This document shows positions 29,870-38,169 of a DNA stretch of 64,000 nucleotides, one piece after another; position 1 is the first letter of the stretch; the number at the start of each line of letters is the position of its first letter. The stretch is from Methyloceanibacter superfactus. GTDB taxonomy: Bacteria; Pseudomonadota; Alphaproteobacteria; Rhizobiales; Methyloligellaceae. A program made the translations under genes and the position numbers. The notes beneath the pieces were generated by a model, which made no database searches, was not told where the DNA came from, and was given only the letters and a program-made list of their open reading frames with translations. The stretch is from positions 62,001 to 126,000 of the forward strand of contig NZ_LPWF01000026.1 in NCBI RefSeq assembly GCF_001723305.1. Reading direction: 5' to 3'.

Positions 29870-31249
29870 ATGTCCTCTTCCGCAAGCCGTATGAGCGCGC
29901 AAGGAAGCGCCTGGCTCTCCTTGGCCTTGGCACAGGCGGGACGCTTGGTCACCACATCCTCACTGCTGTCGCTGGCGCGCGTGCCGGCGCGCTCGCCGGG
30001 TTCGTCACCCAGGTCGTGCTGGCACGGACGCTCCAGCCTCGGCGCTCGGTGTGTTCTACTCGGTGACCAGTCTCGCCGCCGTGGTCGGTCTCGTCGCCGC
30101 CCACGGCTATCCTGCCATCGCGCCGCGCTTCATGTCGCGCTATCGCGAGCAAGGCAAGGACCGGCTGATTGCCGCCTTCGTGGCGCGGGCGCGTAAGGAC
30201 GCGGCGGTCTATGTCGCATTCGCCACGGCGGGCGTGCTTGCCATTGCGCTTTGGTGGCCCTCGCTTTCGTTTGAGGCGCGGCTGGCTACGGCTGCCGCGG
30301 CCTTGTCCATTCCAGCTACGCCGCGCTCCGTCTCAACGGCTCGCTCGCCGCCGCCATCAGACGCTTCGCGCTGGCTTATCTGCCCGACACCTGCTTCAGG
30401 CCGTTCGTGCTGCTCGGTGGCGTGCTGTTGCTCATCGCGGCGGGCGTCACGCTCACGGCGAGCAATGTCACGCTTCTGCTGACCGTCGTGTTCACCGGCT
30501 TGGCGCTCACCCAGTATCTTTTGCTGCGCAAGGACGTGCCGGTCAGGGCAGGGGCCGCTCCAGTGGCGCCGCCGCGCCTCGTCAGGATTTGGCGCCGCGA
30601 GGCGACACCGCTGATCGTGGTGGCGCTGTTCACCTATTTCTTCGCCGACGTCGACATCCTCATGGTCACGCCGCTGCTTGCCAGCGCCGACACGGCCATC
30701 GTCGGGCTGTGCCTGAAACTGGCACTGCTAGTTGGCTTTGCCGTTCAAGTGGCGCATCAGGTGGTGGTGCCAGATCTTGCGGACGCGCACGCGCGTAAAG
30801 ATCACAGCATCATCCGCGACGTGGTGCTCAAGGCACTCGCCTTTCCGCTCGCCGTGACAATCGCCGCGATCGTCATCGTGGCGCTGTGGGGCGAGACGAT
30901 CCTGTCGCTGTTTGGGCCCGAGTTCACCAGCGCCAAGTTGCCGCTGCTCATCCTGCTCGTCTGCCAGCTTGCCCGCGCCGTGTTCGGTCCGAACGTGCCG
31001 CTGCTGACGGTGATCGGGGCGCAACGCCAGAACGCCGCTCTCGCGGTCGCGGCGCTCGTCGTGCTTGGGCTCAGCAATCTGGTGCTGGCGCCTCTCTATG
31101 GAGTGCTCGGGGCAGCACTCGCGGTGGCCGTCGCCACGGTCTTCTGGCTTGGGGCCTGCTCGATCGTGCTGGCGCGCCTAAGCGGGCTCAGGACGGACGC
31201 GGTCTATCTTCTTGGCCGGCTCATCGCGGCGCGTCAGGCGAAAGCCTAA
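29870..31249 (+). CDS. Polysaccharide flippase-like membrane protein (three or more frameshifts)
   Basis: The protein is about 455 residues when reconstructed, with some 12 hydrophobic segments, and resembles Wzx/MATE oligosaccharide flippases. Pieces in order are: a start around ATG 29870; a second frame GTLGHHILTAVAGARAGALA then GFVTQVVLARTLQP; a third SALGVFYSVTSLAAVVG from about 30045; and, after another shift near 30308, SSYAALRLNGSLAAAIRRFA to the end. The last 310 residues are continuous (LFTYFFADVDILMVTPLLAS, GPEFTSAKLPLLILLVCQ). The exact N-terminus is uncertain. It follows the aat-like gene by 11 bases and may carry surface polysaccharide units. Confidence 0.68.
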
Positions 31250-31407
31250 GCGGTGTCGACAATCATCTCGATCGCGCCGACGCGCTCCGCTTCTTCGTCC
31301 GCAACCTCCTCGGTGGCGAACACATAAGTGAAGATCAGCCACAGTGCGAAGGCCACGGCGATGAGAACCGCGACGGTTTTGCCGAATATGCCGAAAGACA
31401 GAGGCAT
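31246..31407 (-). CDS. Small single-pass membrane protein, 53 aa
   Basis: MPLSFGIFGKTVAVLIAVAF continues as ALWLIFTYVFATEEVADEEA, giving one transmembrane helix (about 10-31) and an acidic cytoplasmic tail. AAGGGGA sits seven bases before ATG 31407. Its stop overlaps the flippase stop on the other strand. Not recognised. Like the 38-residue gene near 1.1 kb, it is tucked against a convergent membrane-protein gene. Confidence 0.5.
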   Translation of the reverse strand: MPLSFGIFGKTVAVLIAVAFALWLIFTYVFATEEVADEEAERVGAIEMIVDTA

Positions 31408-31497
31408 GCGATTCCCCTTGAGCGATTTGCCGAGGCGGCGACCGTAGCCAAAGGGGCCCTTCCGATCAATTGAATTGGGCGAGGAGCAAGCTGGCCG

Positions 31498-32496
31498 CTA
31501 CTCCTCCGGCGCCGGGGCCGGAGGCTCGTCCGGCGCAGGAGATTCGGCGGCCGGGGCGGGAGATTCTGGGGTGGCCGCGCCACCCGTGTCGATCGTCTCG
31601 TGGATCCAGTCAGAGAAAGCGGCGACCCGCGAATAGACGCCCGGAAGTGCGCCGCCGCAGCCGCGGCCCCAACTCACCACGCCGACCTGAACGAAGCCAT
31701 GGCCATCCTTTGCCGGCACCACAAGCGGGCCGCCGCTGTCGCCTTGGCAGGAGTCCTTACGCGTGCCTTGACGCATGGCGCAGATCTCCGTGTCGGCAAT
31801 ATTGCCAGCGTCGCCCGCGTCGAAGGCCGCGGCGCAGGTGGCGTTGTCGACCCAGTCGACCTCGACCTCGTGCAGCTTGCGCGGGTAGTTCACCTTGTCC
31901 TTCAGCGCGTCGCCGCCGCCGAAGGCCGTCAACAGCTTGCCGACATCCTCATCGTAGGGGTCCCACATGGCGCCCCAGCCAGTGACTACCACCTTGGCGC
32001 CGGGAACGAGGAGCGCTTTCTCCGTCTCCGGCTCGACCAGCGCCACGGTCTGGGGATCGGCGACCGGCTCGGCCAGCTTGAGGAGCGCGATGTCCGCCTT
32101 GGACTCGTCGGCGCATTGCGTGTCGCCCGCGCAAGCCGCGTATTTCGGATGGACGAAAATCTCGGCGACCTCGACCTTGGCAGTCTCCTTGCGGTCGTTG
32201 CTGCCGTAGCCGATCACCACTTCGCCCGCCTCGATGGCACGCTTATCATCGCCCCGGCCCGCATACATGCAGTGCGCGGCAGTGAGCACCCATTGCGCGG
32301 CGATGAGCGAGCCGCCGCAGCTACCCTTCTCATCCTCAAGGGAATCGTAGAGGCGCACCTGATACGGATATTTACCTTCCGGCGCGGGTTTCCCGTCCAC
32401 GATCATCTCGGTGTCGTCGCCGGCGAAAGCCGTGTGCTGCACGCCAAACGAACCGAGCGATAAGAGACCAGCCAGAACGATTGCTGTACGTGCCAT
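31498..32496 (-). CDS. Secreted trypsin-like serine protease 1
   Basis: The protein is 332 residues. Signal peptide (1-25, ending TAFA) then GDDTEMIVDGKPAPEG, where the chymotrypsin-type IVxG mature N-terminus is recognisable. The catalytic triad is LTAAHC, DIALLKL and GDSGGPLV. The S1-pocket residue six before the catalytic Ser is Asp (KDSCQGDS), predicting cleavage after Lys/Arg. Cysteine pairs fit extracytoplasmic disulfides. The C-terminus is a Pro/Ala/Glu-rich tail (TPESPAPAAESPAPDEPP). It is the last gene of a three-gene tandem, 11 bases after protease 2. Confidence 0.93.
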   Translation of the reverse strand: MARTAIVLAGLLSLGSFGVQHTAFAGDDTEMIVDGKPAPEGKYPYQVRLYDSLEDEKGSCGGSLIAAQWVLTAAHCMYAGRGDDKRAIEAGEVVIGYGSNDRKETAKVEVAEIFVHPKYAACAGDTQCADESKADIALLKLAEPVADPQTVALVEPETEKALLVPGAKVVVTGWGAMWDPYDEDVGKLLTAFGGGDALKDKVNYPRKLHEVEVDWVDNATCAAAFDAGDAGNIADTEICAMRQGTRKDSCQGDSGGPLVVPAKDGHGFVQVGVVSWGRGCGGALPGVYSRVAAFSDWIHETIDTGGAATPESPAPAAESPAPDEPPAPAPEE

Positions 32497-32507
32497 GACG
32501 AACCCGC

Positions 32508-33440
32508 CTATTCGGCCGTCATGGCCGCGGGCGCCTCGGACGGACCGGCATGCGATTCCATGGTGTCTGCAATCCAGTCGGAGAAGCTCGACACCCGCGC
32601 GAAAACGTTGGGATTTCCGGCGCGGCCGCAACGATCGCCCCAGCTCACCACGCCGATCTGCACATAGCGCTTTGGGTCGTCGGCTTGGATGACGAGCGGG
32701 CCGCCGCTGTCGCCGTAGCAGGAGTTCGACGCCGAACGAGGCTTCATGGCGCAAATCTCGCTGTCGGCGATGTTGAGCTGTTGCGGCCCGTAGACGGAGC
32801 GGCATTCCTCGCGGTCCATGACGTGGATGTCCGCCTCGTAGAGCTTCTTCGGGAAATTCAGCTTCTCGGAGATGTCGGCTTGCGGGTCAATCTTCGACAA
32901 GAGCGCGACCACCTCTTTGTCTTGAGGATCCCAGATGGCGCCCCAACCGGTGACGGTGACCTTGACGCCGCGTGTCACGAGCTTCTGCTCGGCATCGTCA
33001 TCGGCGATCTCGATCGTCTTGGCTTCGGGGATCGGTTCTTTCAGCTTGATGAGGGCGACGTCACCGCCGCCGGCGAGCGCCTTTGCGAGATAGCGGGGAT
33101 GAACGACGATCTCCTCCGCCTCGATCTTCGTGGTCTTGGTGCGGTCGGTGCTGCCGTAGCCGACAAAGACGGTCTCCGCCGGCTGAAGATTCTCGGCCAC
33201 GCTGCTGTCGGCAACGACGCAGTGACCCGCGGTCAGGATCCATTGCGGGTCGATGATCGAACCGCCGCAAAAGCCCTTCTCGTCCTCGGGTGACGCGTAA
33301 AGGCGAACCTGGTAGGGGAACTTCCCTTCCGGCGCGAGCTTGCCATTGACGATCATCTCGGTGTCCTCCTCGGCGAGAACGAGACCGCCTGCGGACATCG
33401 CGCCGATAAACACCAAGGTCAGAAGAAGAATCTGTTTCAT
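32508..33440 (-). CDS. Secreted trypsin-like serine protease 2 (altered S1 pocket)
   Basis: The protein is 310 residues. Signal peptide (1-23) then EEDTEMIVNGKLAPEG. The triad is LTAGHC, DVALIKL and GDSGGPLV. The residue in the trypsin position 189 is Asn (SNSCYGDS) instead of the Asp kept in proteases 1 and 3, so its cleavage preference probably differs. Same length and domain plan as its neighbours and clearly from tandem duplication. It lacks the Pro-rich tail. Confidence 0.92.
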   Translation of the reverse strand: MKQILLLTLVFIGAMSAGGLVLAEEDTEMIVNGKLAPEGKFPYQVRLYASPEDEKGFCGGSIIDPQWILTAGHCVVADSSVAENLQPAETVFVGYGSTDRTKTTKIEAEEIVVHPRYLAKALAGGGDVALIKLKEPIPEAKTIEIADDDAEQKLVTRGVKVTVTGWGAIWDPQDKEVVALLSKIDPQADISEKLNFPKKLYEADIHVMDREECRSVYGPQQLNIADSEICAMKPRSASNSCYGDSGGPLVIQADDPKRYVQIGVVSWGDRCGRAGNPNVFARVSSFSDWIADTMESHAGPSEAPAAMTAE

Positions 33441-33476
33441 CTTTAGGACTCCGTGCGGGGACGGTTAAAATCGAGC

Positions 33477-34358
33477 TTAGTTCGACTCCATGGTGCCGTC
33501 GATCCAGTCCGAGAAAGAAGACACGCGGGTGTAAACCCCGGGGAACAGCGGATTGCCGCATTGCGGCCCCCAACTGACGATGCCGACCTGGACATAGCCA
33601 TCGCCGCCGGACGGAACCACGAGGGGACCGCCGCTATCGCCGAAGCAGGAGTCCTTGCCGCCGCTCGGCCCCGTGGCGCAGATCTCCGTGTCGCCGATGG
33701 TGAAGGCGGAGACTTGCAACGAGTCGTAGATCGCCTTGCATTCGCCGGGATCGATCACCTCGATGTCGACCTCATGCAATTTGCGCGGCGCCTGCAATTC
33801 CTCGTCATTCAGCAGGCGGCGTTCGGACAGGCTGCGCCGGCCCGCCATTACGTCCATGGCGTTGTTGAAGGCCTGGAAGTCCCAAATGGCGCCCCAGCCG
33901 GTCACCGTCGCCTTGGCGCCAGCTTTCAGCAGGCTGCGCGAGGCGCCGGGTTCGGCAATCGGGACGGCAGGCGCGTCGTCGATCGGTTCGGCCAGCTTGA
34001 CCAGCGCGAGGTCGGCCTTCTTGCCCTCGAGATAGGCCGGATGCACGATGACTTTCTCGCTGGCGATCTTCGTCGTCTGAGTGCGGTCGACGTCGCCGAA
34101 GCCAATGATGACCTTATCGGTGTCGACCAGGCAGTGGGCGGCGGTCAGCACCCATTGCGGCGCGATGATCGAACCGCCGCAAAAGCCGATTTCGTCGTCC
34201 ATCGATTCATAGAGACGCACCTGCCAGGGATACTTGCCCTGTGCCGCCGGCTGCCCGCCGACGATCATTTCCGTGTCGGTCTCGGCCTGCGCGGTCGGGC
34301 CGAACAGAAGCGAGACGGCCAACAAACAATTGGAAACAAGCAGTTGGATGCGCTTCAT
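33477..34358 (-). CDS. Secreted trypsin-like serine protease 3
   Basis: The protein is 293 residues. Signal peptide (1-25, ending AQA) then ETDTEMIVGGQPAAQG with the canonical IVGG. The triad is LTAAHC, DLALVKL and GDSGGPLV, with Asp in the S1 pocket (KDSCFGDS). It is the first gene of the protease operon and lies 187 bases from the divergent kinase gene. Confidence 0.93.
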   Translation of the reverse strand: MKRIQLLVSNCLLAVSLLFGPTAQAETDTEMIVGGQPAAQGKYPWQVRLYESMDDEIGFCGGSIIAPQWVLTAAHCLVDTDKVIIGFGDVDRTQTTKIASEKVIVHPAYLEGKKADLALVKLAEPIDDAPAVPIAEPGASRSLLKAGAKATVTGWGAIWDFQAFNNAMDVMAGRRSLSERRLLNDEELQAPRKLHEVDIEVIDPGECKAIYDSLQVSAFTIGDTEICATGPSGGKDSCFGDSGGPLVVPSGGDGYVQVGIVSWGPQCGNPLFPGVYTRVSSFSDWIDGTMESN

Positions 34359-34389
34359 CTAACTTCTCCGCTCGTTTTTGTTGTTATGT

Positions 34390-34402
34390 GAGATTCGATC
34401 TC
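34390..34402. promoter_or_regulatory. Inverted repeat in the protease/kinase divergent promoter region
   Basis: GAGAT-TCG-ATCTC is a perfect 5-bp-arm inverted repeat, 32 bases before the first protease start and about 145 bases before the kinase start. The 187-base interval is AT-richer than its surroundings and contains TTGACC at 34403. A TGTGA half-site overlaps its left arm, but the matching half is not conserved. Confidence 0.35.
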
Positions 34403-34545
34403 TTGACCGCTCGGTTTGTTTTGCCGCCATTTTAACTATGCTCAATTGCGCTGTACATTAAACTTTGTTGAGATAACGAGAACTCCCGCCGCATCTTACG
34501 CCGTTGTCGCGAGTTGTTCATCGAGGCACTGGGATACCCACCGGG

Positions 34546-36397
34546 ATGACCACTGAACCCCAGGACGCGCAAGCGGCGCTCGACGCCATCGAGAAGGACG
34601 TCGAGCTTAGGCGCGCCGATCCCGATGTGCTGATGCCGAAGCTCGCGACCGTGCTCCTGAGCCTTCAGGGAGACTCGATCTATCGCCCGCGCGTGCACCG
34701 GCTGATGGGTGTGGTGCATAACCGCCTGAAGCTCGACCGAGATGCGCTGCGCTTGTTGCGCGAAGCCAAGGCCTTGGCAGAGGCTGTCACGCCGCCGAAT
34801 TTCGGCGAACTCGCCAAGATCGGGCGAGAGACCGCGGTCGTTTATGCTTGGCGCGGCGACGATAAGCCGCGGCGGCCGAGCTCCTGCCGGCGCTGGCCTT
34901 CGCCACGCTCGCCGGCGATGACCGTGAAGCCGCCAAGATCATCGCCGAGTTCGGCCGGATCGAGCTCGAGGCGCACCGTTTCCGCAACGTCGCAATGCTG
35001 TTCCGCCATCTCGTGGCCCAGGGCGACAGCAGCAAATTGTCCTTCCGCGAGGCGCAGCGCATCCGCATCAATCTTTGCCAGGCGCTCAATCGGCTCGGCT
35101 CCCATGACGAAGTGCTGCACCACGTAGCCGCCTTGCGCGACGATCTGCCGGAGTCGGAGACGCGCCTGCATTTCTTGACACGGCTCGAGGAGGCCAAGGC
35201 TCTCGCCGCTTGCGCCGTTTCGATGAGGCGGAGCGCGCGCTGTTGGATGCCGAGGCGCTGCTGCCGGCGAAGGACAGCGCCTTCGAGCATGCCGAGTTCA
35301 TTCAGGCGGTGACCGAGCTGCAGGAGGTCAAAGGCGGACCGCCCGCGGTCAAGAGTCTCGAACACCTCATCTCCGAATATGACGAGCAGAATCTGGTGGT
35401 GCGGGAGGCCGTGGCGCGGCGGGCATTGGCCAGCGCCCTGTTCCAGCTCGACGAGAACGACCGGGCACGGGACGTCCTGGCGCAGGGATTGCGCAAGGCG
35501 CTGCGCAACAATCTCGTGGAGGTTGCGGACGATATCCGCGCCGACATGCTGAAGAGTGCCGGCGCCGATCACCTCGAGGAGCTGGCGGAGGCGATCGACC
35601 TCATCGGTGGCGGCACAGCGCTCGAGCGCCGCTTCATCCGGGTGTGCCCGCTCGGCAAAGGCGGCATGGGCGACGTCTGCCGCGCCATCGACCTCGGCGA
35701 CGGACGCCATGTGGCGCTGAAGACGATCGATCTCAGAGGACACGCCCCGGATCAGCGGCAAGCCGTCATCAACACGATCAAGACCGAGTATGCAGCGGCC
35801 GGATCGCTCGACGATCCGCGCTTCGCCCGCGTGCTCGATCTGCGTATGGCGCCGGGAGGCGCGCTCTATATCGTGCAGCGTTTCGTTGCCGGCCCGACCT
35901 TGCGCGAGGTCTATGAGTCCGGCGCGACGCCGCAACGTCTGCTGGCCCTGCTGGCGGGGACCGCGGACGCGCTGGCCGTGCTACACGCCCGTGGAATCGT
36001 CCATCGCGATCTCAAGCCGGAGAATGTCATCGTCGCGCGCGATGGGCGCGGCGGCGAGATGCCCGTGCTGATCGATCTCGGCATCGCGCTGGTGGCGGGA
36101 CGCCCCGATGCGCTCAAGCATTTCGGTACGGCCCCCTATGTGGCGCCGGAGCAGGCGGCCGGTGCAGCGGTCGATGCGCGGGCTGACATTTATGCGCTTG
36201 GTCAGATGATCGCTGAGATCTGGGGGGGAGAACTTCCCGCTCATTACAGGATCGGCAAGTTGTGGAAGAGAAATGCGCCGGGCGGGATGCCGCACGAGAT
36301 CGCCGAGCTGGTGCGCCGGATGCTGCTGCCAGATCCGGCACGCCGGTTGAGCGACCTCAAGGCGATCGCCGAGATGCTCAGGGCGCAGGCTCGGTAG
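34546..36397 (+). CDS. Soluble serine/threonine protein kinase with N-terminal helical-repeat region (two frameshifts)
   Basis: Reconstructed length is about 617 residues. Residues 1-340 are alpha-helical and TPR-like (DAQAALDAIEKDVELRRADP, then AAAELLPALAFATLAGDDRE after a missing base near 34867, and LRRFDEAERALLDAEALLPA after another near 35205). The kinase domain is intact: glycine loop LGKGGMGDV, VALK lysine, HRDLKPEN, DLG in place of DFG (LIDLGIAL) and YVAPEQAAG. No transmembrane helix. It converges on and overlaps by 20 bases the FHA-protease gene, whose FHA domain could read its phospho-threonine output (inference). Confidence 0.88.
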
Positions 36398-38158
36398 CGG
36401 GCTCATCACTCGGGGCCGTCCATTCATAAGCGTGAAGCTCGTATTTCGCGGGTTGGGCAACGAGGCTCCACACGATCACGTCGAGGGTTGTGGGCTCGGT
36501 CACCGTGACCCATGCGGTGGGCGCCAGCTCGAGTTCGCTCGTCTGGCGCTTGTCCTTCGCGTCGCGCAGGAACTGCGACGTCGCCTGATTCTTGACATTG
36601 ATGCCGATGGGCACGCCGTTCTCCGCATCGGCGATGAAGCCGTAGACTTTTCCTGGCACGGCTTTGAACGGGTAGCTCTTTGACACGAGCTTGAAGGACT
36701 GCACCTTGCCGGCGTCGAGCTTGCCGGCGCCGATCACCTCATTGGACGCCTTGCTCACCGCATAGCGCTTCTTGGCCAGCGCCTCGAAGTCGTCGACCGC
36801 CACATCGAAATAGTCGTCGAAGGCATGCGCGCTCGCGGTCCAATAGAGCTCGTCCTCGGCGAGTTCCTGCTCCGCCTTATCCTCGGCGAGCGCCTGCAGG
36901 AGATCGGCGCGTTGGGCGAAGTTGATCAGCGCCGCGCTCGGCAGCCGCACCTTGGCTGTTGCCGATTCCGTCTTGTCCTTGAACACGGTGGTGTTGCCGC
37001 CGTTGACGATGCCGACGACTTTGCCGCTCGGATCGATGAGAGGGCTGCCCGAGGCCCCGCCGGTCACCGGCACGGAATGCTGGATCAGCAGGCGGTGCTC
37101 GGGGTCGGCACGCACCATGAAGACGTCGGTGAGCGCGCTGATATGGCCGAAATGCAGCGTCCCGGGAGCCTTAGTGGCGGTGGCGCCGCCGGCCAGGCCC
37201 TCCACGGGAAATCCCACCGAGGCGACCGGCGTGCCGGGGGCGAGATCCTCCAACTCCTCTTGCGAGGCGAATGACAGCGTGGCGGGTAGCGCGATCTCGG
37301 AATCGATCTCGATGATGCCGACATCGTATTCGTTGATGAGATCGAGCGGGGTGAACTCGCCCCAGCGGGTCGTTCCTTGCGTCGCTTTGTAGGCCTTGAA
37401 GGCGAGATAGCCGGGGTGGGAGAGGACACCTTGGATCTCGATCTTGTCGCCGTTCGGCGCCACCAGGAAGAACTCCTTCTCCTTGCCCTTGATCGCCTCG
37501 GTCACATGGGCGTTGGTCGCGAGCTTGCCGGGCGCGAAGGCAAAGGCCGTGCCTTGCGCTTTCTCGACGCCGCCGTCTTCCTGGGCGACCAGATAGACGG
37601 CTTCTTCGAGGGTCTTCAGCGTCGCCGGCGAAAATTCCTTGGATGCGCGCTCGGCGGCTTCGGCCCGCGCAGCTCGATCTGGTCGGCAAGGGTGGAATGG
37701 AGATAGGTGAAATAGCCGAACAAGCCGATGAGCAAGACGGCGAGGAGGCCACCGCCGGTCGCGACCTTGCGGCCCAACCGCTGGCTGGAGGTGGTCATCT
37801 GGCTTTGGTCGGCTGTCACGGGGAGCCCCTCCACCGAGGGGGCGCCGATCTCGACCTTGAAGGTGGGTCCGACCTTGCGGCCGAGACGGAAGGTGCTGCC
37901 CGACTTCACCGGCGTTCCGTTGTCGGCGGGCTTGCCGTCCATCTCCACGTAGCGGGTCCCAAATAGCTCGACTGAATAGTCGCCTGCCTTGGTGCGGCGC
38001 AGTTCGAAATGGCGGCGCCCGACCACATCGTATTCAGGTGGATAGACGACTTGCGCCGTCTCGCGGTCGCGGCCGAAGACGACCGCATCGACGTTATCGC
38101 CGTAGGTTTGCGTCTCGCCTTTGAGCGGTCCATCGAGATGGGTGATGGTGATCGTCAT
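36378..38158 (-). CDS. FHA - transmembrane - trypsin-like protease fusion (one frameshift)
   Basis: About 593 residues reconstructed. Residues 1-110 form an FHA phosphopeptide-binding domain (VVFGRDRET, VVGRRHFELRR, SGSTFRLGRK). One transmembrane helix spans about 131-153 (GGGLLAVLLIGLFGYFTYLH). A base is missing near 37660, after which AARAEAAERASKEFSPATLK leads to a DegP/S1C-like peptidase. It has His in ATNAHVTEA, Asp in YDVGIIEID and Ser in GGASGSPLID. The last 150 residues form an extra beta-rich domain. FHA would be cytoplasmic and the protease periplasmic. It starts 11 bases after the Crp chimera. Confidence 0.86.
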
Positions 38159-38169
38159 GGTCTTTCTTC

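Noticed and set aside
34390-34402. TGTGA near the kinase promoter as a third CRP site
   Set aside because: The second half is ATCTC and not TCACA; only one half-site matches.
34546-38158. Type VI secretion-type kinase/FHA post-translational control module
   Set aside because: No T6SS structural genes are in the window and the FHA protein is a protease fusion.
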